Shown piece by piece: positions 45,466 to 58,700 of a stretch of DNA of 64,000 nt. Origin of the DNA: Eublepharis macularius (lineage: Eukaryota > Chordata > Lepidosauria > Squamata > Eublepharidae); contig NC_072790.1 of assembly GCF_028583425.1 (NCBI RefSeq), forward strand, positions 64,132,052 through 64,196,051. The letters are read 5' to 3'. The notes below the pieces were generated by a model. It saw only the letters and a program-made list of their open reading frames with translations. It was not told the DNA's origin and made no database searches. Each line of letters begins with the position of its first letter. Positions within the stretch are counted from its first letter, which is position 1. A program made the position numbers and the translations under genes.

Positions 45466-46855
45466 TGAATGACACTTATACTGTAGGATTTTCTAATGTT
45501 GTGGAAATGCTGTTTCCCTCAAGTGTTTTAAAAGCTTGGCTGTTAACAGCTCCCTGTATTAGCAAATGTTTGCTCCAAAACTAAGTAATTTCAAGTCTCT
45601 CTGCTGACCATTCTTCTTTCCCTATCCCAGGAAGTAATTAAAAATTAACTATAACCATTTCCCTTTATGTCTCCTGTAAAGTTGCAGGGAGGGCACGGAA
45701 CTCCTCAAACATAACCCACACAGTACAAGAGAGAAGAACTCTAATGCCATTATAACCTTGACTGTCTGCAGCAACCCTAATTATCATGTGGTAAATTCCT
45801 TCTCATGTACTGAAGTAAACACAGTTAGAAGCCACTTGGGATTAGATTGTCAGGAGGATAGGGGGTAATGGATGTCCACACTAGAAAAGCTTCATAACAT
45901 ACGATGTCTGCTCATTCATACGTTATAATCCTGGTCTCTACGCTCACTCATGAGCCTGGGTTTCTCAGTCAACCAAATGAGTTGTGAATTTTGTGGCCAG
46001 TTATTATCAACCAACATAATAAAAGACTATCAATTGCACCAGCACAAAAAGCAGCATATACACTAGTGTAGCTCATTTAATGCAGCCTGAATGCACAAGT
46101 GAATTACAAATGATCAATTTTGAGAAGGGTACATTAATAACCTGCACACCACCTTTGCCAATAACTGAGGGTACTGTCTGCTGACTACTCAGGTTTAAAA
46201 TCTACTGCAAGCTGCAACACAAAAGTAATAACTAACTTATTTATCAAGACACAACTTGCCCATGAACCTGGAGCGCACAAGAAGAAATTTATCTTGAAAG
46301 GACTCTGGAAGTAGTGTCCAGTCGAAATATTAGAGTGATCGGAAGAGTGACTTGACTCATGTGTAAACAAGCAGTTTAATCCCAGAAGGATGAATTCCGT
46401 TTGTATTGAAGTTTGCAGCATTTCTACTTCCATCCCAGTCTGGGAATTCAAATTACTCAATTTACTTACTACGTTTAGTCAGGTCAGAACAAGCTGATTC
46501 CTAGATGGGGTCACACTGCCCCTAAATAAGCAAATTCATGAGTACTAGTGGATCTGTTTGCTCAGGTAACATCTACAGCACATTGTAGGATGGAATTTAA
46601 GCACAGCATCCCAAACATAACTTACATAATGTGACTTTTCTGCTGCTCCCTTCCCATGGTGGCTCCTGAAACCCTGCTACATTCACAGAATTTCCAGCAC
46701 CATGTGCACCTGAGCCTGTAGTTATACATTTAATTGTTATTGGTTGATTTCCATCTCAATTTTTATGTGGATTTGTATTGATTTTCTAACAGATTCAGCT
46801 ATGAGACCCACATTCGTGTCCAGCATTATCATAATGACCAACAAAATTTTCCAGG
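45462..46855. other. Mostly unique intergenic DNA
   Basis: No gene or repeat recognised. Confidence 0.45.
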
Positions 46856-46863
46856 GCATATGC

Positions 46864-47382
46864 CAGTGGGCCCCAAACTTTTTAGGACCACTGCGCCCTT
46901 GGTTCCATAAACTCATCCCCAGTCCCCCCCAACCCTACCCTATAAAAACCACGATTCAATAAAATTCCAAACAAAATTCCAAACTGTATTGTCAACGTTT
47001 CTTCTTTTTCCGCTTCTGCCATTTTTGCTAATGATTAAATATGTGAAAGACTTACCAACAAAAACTTGAAAAATGACAAGGAGACAAAAACATACAGCGT
47101 GACAGAGTTTCTTAAAATGGGGTATACTGCTCTGACTAGTGGCATGTTTACTAAAAATTCTGGTAAGTTTCCACCAGATTTCAGCTCCATGCAGAGGCAG
47201 AAACTTGAAGCAAGGAACATGTTCCACTCTAGGTTCAAGCCTGGTCCATCATCAATGAGCAAACAACACACTCGGAAAAGCCACCTCCAGCACCCCCTGC
47301 CACTCCCTTGCCTCTTACTACTCCCCTAGGTGATCCCACTGCCCCCCTGGGGAAGAAAATATCACCCACTTTGGGAACACTG
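46864..47382. mobile_element. Old hAT-type element
   Basis: The ends CAGTGGGCCCCAAACTTTTT and ACTTTGGGAACACTG are typical hAT termini. Flanking 8-mers GCATATGC and GCATCAGC agree at 6 of 8 positions. No intact frame. Confidence 0.6.
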
Positions 47383-47390
47383 GCATCAGC

Positions 47391-49059
47391 TTTTGTGATT
47401 CCAAGCTCACTGTCAGATACAAGCTTTAACTCATGAAAGTTTATACCCTGGAAAATTGTGATTTTTAAGGTGCTACTGGATTTGACTTTCGTTCTGCTAG
47501 TACAAGCTAGTACTAATATTTAGTGCATGGCTAGCCACCTGAAACTAACTTTCAGAAGTTTTGTTAGAAGTAGATAGAACATACTAAAGAAGCAAAGTAT
47601 CACTTGGGAGAGGGGGTGACGGTGGTGTCTATGACACAGACAGCTCTTTTGCTGCAGGCCCTTCCTGAAGATTTTTCTGTCTCTGTTGTACTATTCTGCA
47701 TTCTGCAGTCAGGCCCACTTAAGTTTCCACCAAAGTAGGGCAATCGGGCCTGGGCTGGTAAGGCTTGGGACGTAGGCTGGAAGTATGGAGGCTTGATCAT
47801 GGAGCTGGTACCTGGAACACAGTGCTTCTGCCTGGCAAACTGGCCAATCCAGCAAACAGCCTGAGATGTAGTTGAACCCAACTGTAGTGCAGGCAGGTGC
47901 TGGCACTCCTGAGGCTGCACTGTGCTCTGGCCAGGAAGCACCACCATCAGAGCTCTGTTGTATTTCCACAGTTGGGTGGTGTGCAGCCAGTGCACCTCCT
48001 CTGTTGCCACCTTGGCCCAGGATATCTGCCATCACGATTCCTGCGAAGCAGAAGAGGGTCCAAGGGGATGTCAGGCCCACATTTGACTACTGCCCAGTGG
48101 AACCTTGGTTTCTGTTGTAGGCTCTCGCAGCATAAACTCTGGTACTAATGCTACATTGTCAATGAGTGCCTCTGCCTTGCTGCACCCTCGCTCATTACTC
48201 TGGTCCTCTTCAGCCACCAACCTTGGCTCCTCAGCCTCTTCTCAAGGCCTTGGGAGTTGGAGTTGCTAAGCTGGTCAAAGGGGGGGGGTCATGATGACAT
48301 GTACTAATACACTTCCTGACCCGTTCCCACAAGCTGTATCTTTTCTTTGTGTCACAAAACAACCCTTCCTCCATTGGATTAATGTCTAATGCATGGATTA
48401 TATGACTCATGCACACTTTGAGATCTCACTAATGAAGTATAATATATTTAGGAGTATAATCCAATCCTATTATGAAGGTTTTATTTCTGCCTTTCCATTA
48501 ACAATATAGTCTTAAACCATTCTGCCAAAGGCCACACAGCAGGTCACAGAAATGCCAAGAAAAGACTAAATTTTAAGAACACCCAATTGCAATATTTCTG
48601 CTTGCCAAACCTCTGGTTCCAAAGTAATTTAAAGTATTTTAAAGAAATTATTAGTAGTTGATGTAATTGGAAGTGTAACTGGAAGTGTTAACGGCATGAG
48701 GGGGAAAAAAGTAAAATCAGAACATCTTCTGATGAAAACACTATCCCAAGAGTATATACTTCTGTACTGAAGTTTCCATTACTTTATAATGGACATTACT
48801 TTATAATGGAATTTGAAATTAAATAAGAAATTATCCTTTATGGTTGATATATGACCCAGACTGCTCACAAAACCAAGTATGAAGAAGAATATTTAAGACA
48901 CCGCAACAGACCAGTTAATTCAGTACTACATGAAATATTAGCCTTTGTTTGGTATTACTGATCAGCGGTGATGTTGCGTTCTGATCCACCACCAACCACA
49001 AAGCAAAACAGCTGCACAGTAAAGTTGCAAAAAAGGAGAGGAGAAAGAGGCCATTCCTC
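47391..49059. other. Unassigned, GC-richer core
   Basis: 47600-48300 is GC-richer, with overlapping minus-strand frames of 123 and 136 codons. It may be a retroelement leader/gag remnant, but no zinc knuckle, protease or RT motif is present. A tail of the hammerhead-type repeat lies at 47468-47515. Confidence 0.35.
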
Positions 49060-49062
49060 TTA

Positions 49063-49416
49063 GAGCCAAGCTACAAGTGACGCCTGACACAAGTTGGACA
49101 CTTGTCAGCTTTCCTCAAGTTTTGATGGGAAATGTAGGCATCCTGGTTTTGTAGCTTGGCTCTCCATTTAATTGAAGTTTACAGAGCAGCAGTCTATGAG
49201 AGGGAGAACATGCAGTCTGGAGGGGAGTGCAGGTGTCAGGCTCTTGCCGGACACCCCCCTTCCCCTCCGCTGTGTGTGTGTGGGGGGGGGGGGTCTGTAA
49301 ACTTCAATTAAATGGCAAGCCAAGCTGTAAGACCAGGATGCCTACATTTCCCATCAAAACCTGAGGTAAGCTGACAAGTGTCCAACCTGTGTCATTCATC
49401 ACTTGTAGCTTGGCTC
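49063..49416. mobile_element. TWA-target foldback MITE, copy 3
   Basis: A 354-bp element flanked by TTA (49060-49062, 49417-49419). Arms of about 118 bp begin GAGCCAAGCTACAAGTGA. Each arm itself contains an inward AGCTTGGCTC-type motif, the inverse of its own end. The loop holds a G-rich run at about 49283-49293. Confidence 0.8.
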
Positions 49417-49419
49417 TTA

Positions 49420-51029
49420 TTCGCTGCAGCTCAAGCCACAATTTTGGCAGGGGGAGGAGAAAATTAGCTGGGGCTTATTATCACCAGCCCCAAGCTAAAT
49501 TTGCCACTTCTCCACATGTCTGGGAGGCAACAAACTTTCCAGGATTGGTGATCAGAAGAACTCGATTTTCAGCTGACTAGCTGAAAGTCACCTCATTTCT
49601 TCCTCTAGACTCTTTCCCCATCCCAAGTTGGGTACAAGAGTAATTATTTCCCCAGCAGGAAAACAGAAGCAGACTCCCAGCTGATCTCTCATCAGGTGGA
49701 AGTTGGCTTCTGATGGTTTCAAGTAGCTTGTTCCTGTGAATTCACATAAACATGTTGTGAACAGCCTGTCAATCAACTGGTTGCCTGATTATTCCTGGAG
49801 AATAGGAAGTGAGTAGAACTGGAAGGTGTCCAAGCATCCCTATTTTAATCAGGATATACTAGCAAAGACAGCAAAAATTCAGAGACCTGTAATCTACCTC
49901 CAAGCTGAAAGAACATTTGTACCTAAGCAAGACCTAAATATTGGTATTTTATAACAGCACTTTAACAGTTTTCAGCTTTGTCTAACATTCTATGGATTCA
50001 GAATCCAACATCAGCAGACTGATCTCTGCATAAGACACTACTCCTGGTACAATTAACCAGCATTCTAAATTCGAATCAAGAAAATATCATCCAACATGTA
50101 TCTATTTTGGTGACAACCCCATACATAGAGTATAATTAGCACATAAGTGTTCTGTTTTGCTGCCACCTACTGGAATATGTGATAAAATAATTAAAACAGC
50201 CATAGCAAGTCTCTTTTTTGCATCATTTCCCACTGCAAAGTTTCAGAACATGTGGCTGATTTGAAGACACAATGGTGAAAAATCAAACAGCTGTACAGTG
50301 TGTTATATTCTTCAATACTGAACAAGGCTGTGTTTATAAACTAATTCTGGATTGTATTTTACAAATTAATATTACTTTGTTATTCACTGCAGTTTTCATT
50401 GCGTGTTTTTTATGTATCATACTGGTTTGTGGCATTGTGGCATTGTAAAAAAGCTTTATTACATTGCTTGTTGTGTGTATTATATTGCACTTTTAAGAGA
50501 CTGTGTAATTCGCCATTAGTCTCAACAAGAAGGATGGACTATATATGAAGCAAATCGTATTGTACTTTTCAAACGATAAAAATGCTTCACAGTACTTTCT
50601 TTTGTTTTAATTACGTTCACTAATTTGTATTTGGGATTGCTCATAACGACTGCTGTTCAACAGAATGTTAACTGAACAGGAAGTTAGAATAATATAATAC
50701 CCAGGACATAATATAATACCCAGGATTTCTTTTCGTTTTCTAAATAGTGACTTTCTTCCATATATGAAGGCCCACAAGTCTCTTGCCCAATGAGAGCTCA
50801 GATCTGGGGGTGCATGGAGAACCTTTCTGGTACTTTCGATGATCAAGGGAATGCTTTGCAGATACAGTGAGAAACTCCATATATGTATAAAACACTATAA
50901 TAAACAGAATAGATTGGGAATTCCATACACATGGGTTTGGGATTGAACCCACAGATAACCAAAATATAATTCATATACTGCCTTAAATAAAACACAGCCT
51001 GTTATAAAATATTTAAAAAATCATATGCA
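49420..51029. other. Downstream flank of COL21A1, no gene seen
   Basis: AT-rich DNA after the presumed polyadenylation site; nothing assigned. Confidence 0.5.
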
Positions 51030-51050
51030 TTAGCACAAATTCAGTAAAAA

Positions 51051-51056
51051 TTTATT
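51051..51056 (-). terminator. Candidate polyadenylation signal AATAAA
   Basis: TTTATT on the plus strand reads AATAAA in the COL21A1 direction, about 1.46 kb past the stop codon. Downstream sequence (toward lower coordinates) includes TGTGTTTTATTT. Other AATAAA motifs exist nearby, for example near 50453, so alternative ends are possible. Confidence 0.35.
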
Positions 51057-51998
51057 AATCCTTCAACATCAAGAATATTATAAATGACAACATGAAAACC
51101 ATCACCAAAAGGCCAGTTATAAAGCTTTGGTTAAGTGCAATAAGAGACTCCTAGCAATAATACTTAATGGCTTCAAATTTTAATGAAAATTGTACAACTG
51201 AGTTGATTAGAGCGCCAGCAGCACCTCTTGATTCTCATTTGATGAAATAAACAGAGAAATGCATTGCTTAAAAAGTACAAACAAGCAGCATAACAAACTC
51301 TATAGTAACATAGTAAGCATTAGCACATCTTGTAAACCATTTTTGACAACTGCAGTCTTATGGAGTTTAGAAAAACTATAGCACCCAATTCTACAGTCAG
51401 GCTGAAAATATTTCAAATGATTAAGTTCTGCTGTGCAAACAAATTATTATTATTGAATTGCTACACTATACTCGGAAGCCAGTTTTTTCAAAATTGTTTA
51501 CATTAAGGTGCTGCAAAAGTTTCTTCGATCATAGATGGAAACTGGTAATTGGATCTGAATAAATAGTATACAAAGGTAACAGTAACTGCATGAAGATGCC
51601 AAATGGTGAATTAGACTGTTGGGGTCATGCATTTCCTTAAAAAAAAAAACCTAACATATAAAATATGAAACATACACATTGGATGTGATTAATAACAAAT
51701 ACAAATAAAACACAAATTAAAAAAACAGCCAGAGCCAGCCGTGTTCCCATTAAAATTAAGATGCTGTATCTGTATGCTGAATAAGAAACACTTCACAGTG
51801 ATTGTATTCCTGATCACCAAGCACTTGAGGATCCAATCCAGCTTCTGGTGAAGCCAATAAAATGTTGCCAGTGGACTTCAAAAGGAAGCAACGATGTAAC
51901 TGGGCAAACACTATAGAAGAAAATTCACTCTCACGGTATGGTAAAGCTACAACCCTAACTAAAGTTAGTCATGACTGAAAGCAACAGGGCTAAACTTA

Positions 51999-52200
51999 GA
52001 GCCAAGCTACAAGTGACGCCTGACACAGGTTGGACACTTGTCAGCTTCCCTCAGGTTTTGATGGGAAATGTAGGCATCCTGGTTTTGCAGCTGTAATGGA
52101 GAGCCAAGCTGTAAAGCCAGGACGCCTACATTTCCCATCAAAACTTGAGGGAAGCTGACAAGTGTCCAACCTGTGTAAGGCGTCACTTGTAGCTTGGCTC
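51999..52200. mobile_element. TWA-target foldback MITE, copy 4, in COL21A1 3' UTR
   Basis: A 202-bp element flanked by TTA (51996-51998, 52201-52203), with arms of about 95 bp beginning GAGCCAAGCTACAAGTGACG. If the 3' UTR call is right, the mature mRNA would carry a hairpin of about 95 bp, 320 bases after the stop codon. Confidence 0.8.
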
Positions 52201-52519
52201 TTAGCCAAGACCAACTTGTTCCATTTGTCTCAATAAAATCTAGTGATGTCCAGCTTTAACAAGATTGATGCCTGGAGATTTATGGAGTTTATCCTAAGCG
52301 GAGTTACACCCTTCTAAGTCCACTGAAGGGGATAACTTCGCATAGGATTGTAACCACAAAGAACCAATGTTTTCAGAATCTTATAACTGAATTATCATAT
52401 TCCACACCAGAGGTACCTTCGTTCCTGGGACAGGGGATTATGCTAGTCATCTTCCTGAGACAAGAGTGAACGTAAAAGGTAAGCACCAGGGCCCCATTTG
52501 CCCACTAAAATTTACTCAA

Positions 52520-52707
52520 TTAATAGTTTGGCCCCTTTCTAAATGGATCTCTTCCTACAACTACACTGAAGCATAAAGATGGATCACAAATTCCAGGGGG
52601 TCCAGGTTGTCCAGGAATTCCAGGACTTCCACGGTCTCCATCTTTACCAGGTCCTCCGGGTTCCCCACGACGGCCTTCTTTGCTTATCCCAGGAGGGCCT
52701 TCAGGAC
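52520..52707 (-). CDS. COL21A1: COL21A1 terminal coding exon
   Basis: The acceptor is the AAG just above position 52707; the phase-1 start completes a split Gly codon. The exon reads [11 protein letters not shown], further Gly-X-Y triplets, then the non-helical tail with CDPSLC and DPFRKGPNY, and a TAA stop at 52520-52522. The two Cys of the tail follow the last triplet, the arrangement FACIT collagens use for chain linkage. No frame damage is seen. Confidence 0.94.
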
Positions 52708-55700
52708 CTTAACAAGACATGAAATGGGTATGAGAAATATTAAACATCCGTACAATGCAACACTATAGTTGGAAAAATATTTGCGGGCAAATCCATGGCC
52801 TCATCGTATTAAAATATTCGACGTAATTCAGTTTAGGTGTAAAGCCCAAAGGTCCACCAGCAGCCCTCCAACTATGGACTGGACCTTTCCTGCTTCCCCT
52901 TTCCTGCTGCAGACTGCTATGCTCCCTGGGAACCAAAGGAGACTAACATGGGTGCAACAAAGGTATTTGTATTAGGAGAGAGGAATCGGCAAAAATCACC
53001 TTTCTTTTGAACAACTGGAACTGCCCTTTCGCTTGGAAAAAATGCCTTGTCACCCGATCTGCTGGCTTTAAATCCAAGTTCCCTAGCATTCCAACACACT
53101 AATATCTACTATTAAAAAGGTGGGACTGAATTAGTTACAACTACCCCCCCCCCAAATTCTGAAAAGTCAAATTCTGACAACAGAGCGATGTATGTGGCTT
53201 TGAATAACCTCTGAAAGAGCTGGCGTTATCTGGGTGGCTCTCGTCTCAGACACGAAGGTCTAAAGCCATTCAGAGTGCAAGCCCAGAAAAGTATGGTAGG
53301 TGTTATCACCTGCTTCAGCCTCTTTGAAGCAAGTTCTCACCTGCAAGGCTCCAAGGAGAGCAACAACTCTTCACCACATCAAATGCATAGAACAAAACTG
53401 ACAGATACCATACATCTCAGATGTTTTTAAAGTCACAGTTGCTCAGTTGTAGACAATCATCAGGCCTCAGCAAGAGAACTGGGAGCAGGGAAGGAAGCAA
53501 GAATATACTGGAGAAAAGGACAAACCCCAAAACATGCTGAATGCCAAGACTTAACTCTCTCTGAAAAGCATCCAAAAAGAAAAGCCTGGGAGACAGCCTT
53601 CGGAAAGCCTGAAAATCAGCCCACTAAGCTACTTGTCTCCCCGGGCTGTTGTTATTCAGGAAACACTCACAAAGGTACATGCTGCTATGGATATACTAGG
53701 CACAAAGTGAGAGACACAGGCCAGATGCAGAAAGATGTACATGCCGAGGGAATGGAAAACCTGGAAATTAATCACATCTGCTTCCCAGCTTCTGTGTTAT
53801 TCATGGAAGCATGAAGTGGTACGTATGAAACATTCTGCTGTGTGCTGAGAGGCCAGGAGGTGCAGAACCAGACACTGCCCACAAGCACCAGTAGGTACCA
53901 GTAAGCTCATCAGTCTAATACAGCAGCTATCTTCAGCTTGCCATTTGTTTACTTACTACATTTATACCCCACCTTTATCCCCCATAGGGACCCAATGCAG
54001 CAGACATCATTCTCTTCTCCTAAATTTTCGTCCACACAACAATCCTGTGAGGTAGGTTAGGCTGAGAGTGTGGCCCAAGGTCACCCAGTGAGCTTCCATG
54101 GCAGAGTGGGGATTCATCCCTGCCTCTCCCAAAACCTAGTCCAGCACTCTAATCACTATACCATACTGGCTCTCCGAAGGAATAAATGAAATGCATGCAG
54201 TTGATCAACTATTTAAAATGTTTTCGTGAATTGATCAACTGGATTTAAACAGATTGGTCCATCATCAAAATCTCTTTTGAGAACACATCACAGAGGAGAT
54301 AAACAATTTATCCTTGTTAAGAACAGTTTGCCATTTAGTAGGCAAATGCCACCAGTCCCGTTAGAAGAAAAAGGCATCATTAATATTTCTTCGAATATCT
54401 ACACTTGTGGCAGTACAGACTCACCATGAACATCACAGGCATGGAAGGGTGGGAACAGAAGAAGACATTGGTGGGAGGGGGGAGTCAGAATCTCACAGTA
54501 ACTCAGAAGTGTATCCTGGTTGGTGGAGCAATTAAGAAGACACTTTCCATCAAATGAGCTCTAGAACCAACAAAGGAACTCTTCCCAGTTGCTGCAGCAA
54601 CCAGTAGTCCAAGGCTCCACACCTCCTTGATCTGGAGCACCTCTACCACCATGCTCAATACAGCTTCCAGGTGAACATCTTCCAGTTCTGTCTGTATTTA
54701 GGGCTGAGGGGGTGGAATTTACCTGCCAGCATGTTGGCTACAGGTCTAAAGTATAGAATATATCCTGTTATAGGATACACACACAGAAAAAAGATTTAAA
54801 CACAAACTGAAATTCATAGAAACATAGAGCTGGAAGGGATACCAAGGGTCATCTAGTCTAACCCGCTGCACAGAGCAGGGAATTCATATTTCCTCCCCAC
54901 CCTGATTCATTAGTATTTGAGAAGATCCACATTTTAAAGGATTGGTGAACAGTAGAGTGCTGTCAATTTCAATTGTCTATGGCTCTTACAGAAAGAAAGA
55001 AAACCTTCCACTTTTGAACACAAACCATAAGAAAAACTATGATTCTGCGCTCTTCAAGTGCATCCCCAACCTGCAATTATGTGCTGGCTACCAATTAAAA
55101 TCTGCCCTGCATTAGTGGTTTTAATGGCGGAGTGGGGGTGGGTGGGGAACGTGTCTTTTAAAAAACTGACTTTCCCCCTTTAACAGGAGCATTGAAAGCC
55201 CTGTTTGAACTACCGGCACCAAGCAAGGGTTGAAGAATTCAAACTACTCTTCTCCCCTGGACCTGATGAAAATTGCAGCTGCGCAAGTGCACACTTTGCC
55301 TTTTACAAACTGACAGAGATGGATGAACATCATTATGTTTGCTTTGGTCCCAAGTTAAGGCATCACAAAAACAATTAAACAACAAAAACCTCAGGTTAGG
55401 CAAGTATGGCACTTACCCGGAGGCCCTGGAGGGCCTTGCATCCCAGGAATCCCAGTTCCTTGGCTTCCTTTAGCTCCATTTTTCCCATGTAGTCCTGCAA
55501 GTTATCAAATATATATTAAGACCATGATTCCTGAACTGTGTACTGGGACATACCAACATGCTCTGAGAAACAACTAGTATGCTACAAAGAATCAATCAGT
55601 TCAAAGTACTCACACACTGGAAAAGGCTGCCTTCTGTATGCCTACTTGGCCTGATGCTCTTACCCCCTGATGAGGTAAGTAATTTTGTGTCATACTCTGC

Positions 55701-58700
55701 AAGGCCTGTGTACTGTTTGATTCTGTTTGACTCTGATGTTAGAAGCTGAAGCTGCCTGGAATGTGCCTGCTGTTCTCTGCCTGAAATGTGAGAGCCTACC
55801 GGTATCTGTGCGGTTTCCCTTTCGCCTGAGAAACCAGGCCTCATGGCCTTGGAGCTTCTAACACATCATCTCTGCTTTGTCCTGCTGCTCATCTATTAAA
55901 CTTAGCTAACTGTTTCCTGAAGGGGGTGGAGACTCTGAGGATTACGCTGTGCTTAGAATCCTATATATGTTATGTGCTTGTAGTGAAATGCCATTCCCGG
56001 CAAGGAATGTAACAGGGAATGATACTAGTAGCTTATCAATAAAATTACTTAACTCATGCAGTTCCTGGACTCATGCAGTGAAGTCACTGAGAGTTACTTG
56101 GCAGAATCTTACATTTTGATGATGGAACTCTATTATCCAAACCATGGTTTCCATGACTGCTCTACCTCCATTTTGCTGGCTTCAGCCTCTAATGCTTGGC
56201 CTGAGATCAGCCCAGCTGTTCAGACAAAGTCAGAAAAGTCTGGCCAGCCTTCATGTAAAAATTGTTTGCCAAAAGAGTCATGTCTCGCATCTCTGCAATG
56301 TTACTGCTCTGGGCTTGCTTCCTTGGAATTATGGGGGGCACCATCCAGATTTAATGAGTCATGGACAAAGTCAGTGGGTGGACTCCTCAAAACGTAAATC
56401 ATAATTCTGCACATTCTCAAACTAAACATTTGGTGCTTCAAGAGTCCACTGTGCCGCCAATTTTAATTCAGAAAAAGTATTCCTAGCTATCAGACATTTG
56501 AAGTACAGTGTAAAGTTCTGGAGTCCAAATTTCAAGAATGAAAAGGTATCTTTGAGATGAAAGAAGCTAGGGTCGTAAGCAAGATGATTGTGTGAAAGTT
56601 CCATATCATAAAATGGCAAACCAAACAAAACCTATGGAATCTAAGAACAAAGAAACCCCATTCATATCCAGCTATATAATTTAATTATCCCGTTTATATT
56701 TTCAGATCACACATTTCCATTTATATAAGTTCTTAAAATAATCTGGGTCTTCATGAATAGGTCAAAAATCCCCCTCCCCAAAAAATAATAAAGGGGGAAA
56801 ATCATAGAAAAGCACAACCAACAATACTAATTTAAAATCTTCAGCTGGTGGTATAACTGAAGGACAAGTTTTTTAAAAAATGGTTATCACTTTGCTGAGA
56901 CCATTAAAAGTGTGTGTACTCAGCTTTGGAACCTCTGAAGAGTAAGTATCCTTTTCACCTCTTTGGGTAAGCCATTCTATTAAAAAGGAGCAGCCACCTA
57001 AACTGTCCACACCTGATTAGTGTTTCTCTGTAAGTAGTGGAACACCTAATGAAATAGAGCTACAATTCAGGCAAAACGAAATCTGAGACCACCATCATTC
57101 GCTATATTTAGGAAGGTGTATGAGACAGTTTTAATCCAGAGAGCATTTGGTAGAAAATAAATTGTTTCAGCAGATTTGGCTGCATTCTTTTTAATTTCTG
57201 TGTAATTTTAATTCGGTAGTCTGTGTTTTTAAAGTTTACAATTTTTAATCCATACAATTTATTTATTTTTTAAATGTAAATTTGACACAAATGTTTTGAG
57301 TCCTTGCAACTTGGTGCTCCATTGTTAAACATCTTCAAATAAAAGGAGGGTTAGGTCTACTACCAAGTGTCAGAGAGATATGGTTTATGCTGATTAAAAT
57401 CTTAAATGAGTAGGAGTCAGAAATATGAACTAAGTTCGAAGAATATTCATGCTCTTCAAATTATTCTGTAAATGTAATTGTCTTGTTAACAAATAGATAC
57501 ATGCAGGCAGAGAAGCGTCCCCACATCTAGAACCTCTTAAATCACATTTTTGTTAAGATTTGAAGTATTCCTTCTCTGGATGACAAAATTATGTTTAAAA
57601 TAATTAACATCCTATTACAATCCCCTGTCCTTGTGCAAGAAACATGAGTTATGTGAGAGGATGAATAAATGTTTATAGCACACATGGCTTCTGTGCTCTG
57701 TTTATAGACAGCTAGGAGTCAGCTGAGGAGGACAGATCCAGAGGAGTTAGCCATGTTAGTCTGTAGTAGCAAAACAGTAAAGAGTCCAGTAGCACCTTTA
57801 AGACTAACCAACTGACGAAGAGAGCTGTGGCTCTCGAAAGCTACTGAGGAGCATAGGCTCTGACAACCAACCCAGCCAGCAGTAGAGGGAGCAGAGAAGA
57901 GGAGGCCTGCTTAGTTACTTCTGAATCCCCTCCCCTTCCACTACTAAGGCCAAGAGGTTTCAACCTGCAAAGAAATGATGCCAAAGAGAAGAGAAGAGGA
58001 AAGCAAGAAGCCCCCTATTGTGGGCAGAAGAGAAAAAAAATACAAGGAATGGACAAAAACATGAGAAGAGGAACTTGTTTAAGAACAACTTCTACAATGG
58101 TCTGCATCAGTTTTTGGAAACCACAAATAAGGAGATATTTAATTGGTTAATTGGAAAAGTTCTGAATATGTTATAAATGTTGGCTAGGACACATCCTGGC
58201 AAGAGAAATTAAAAAGAACAGTCTGGAGCATTTGCAGAGCACCAGTATCCCCCCTCCCCCCGCCGCCCAGAGGAAAACTACACATAGCTCACATGTAGCA
58301 GGAAAAGGGACAGGTTTCCAGTCAGACTACAGGATTTTCAGGCAGTTGAACCCTGGCATTTCTTTACAAATAAAGATTGGGAGAAGCACAACATTTCCTT
58401 TTTGCCTAGACTTAACAACTCATCAACAATGTTGTTCTGAACAGGAATTTGCAGCTAAGTTGGGATTTATCCCCACCCCTCTGAAGGCTGTAACATTCAT
58501 GAATACTTCTGGGTTTGCCTTAGAATTGCATTTGGATAAACTAAGGCTCAAAGAGATGAGAGACAGAGCATTCCACATGTTTCCACCACAGGGAAAATAG
58601 CCCTTCTTGGAGGATTTCATATGGGTAAAACTGCAGAAGAGGAGGATTTTTTTTAAAGCATCTTTTGCCATACAGTCCAGATCTAAATTGACCCCCATCC

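Larger units (their letters stand above)
51030..52519 (-). other. COL21A1: Probable 3' UTR of COL21A1
   Basis: This minus-strand stretch follows the stop codon. It has no collagen-like coding and runs to an AATAAA motif (read on the minus strand at 51051-51056), followed within about 50 bases by T/GT-rich sequence. A TWA-target foldback MITE at 51999-52200 would lie inside it. The end point is inference from the polyadenylation signal only. Confidence 0.4.
52708..55416 (-). other. COL21A1: COL21A1 intron with SINE and CR1 end
   Basis: Intron between the last two coding exons, phase 1. It holds a full-length tRNA-derived SINE at 53940-54178 and a CR1 3' end at 54817-54930, plus unassigned unique sequence. 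No other exon with Gly-X-Y coding is seen in it. Confidence 0.85.

Noticed and set aside
47600..48080. 123- and 136-codon minus-strand frames as a possible host gene
   Set aside because: No splice signals, domains or family motifs; kept only as an unassigned block.
1..51000. BMP5 exons expected by human synteny
   Set aside because: No TGF-beta-type Cys knot coding or conserved splice-flanked block was seen; the human intergenic distance is also larger than this window.
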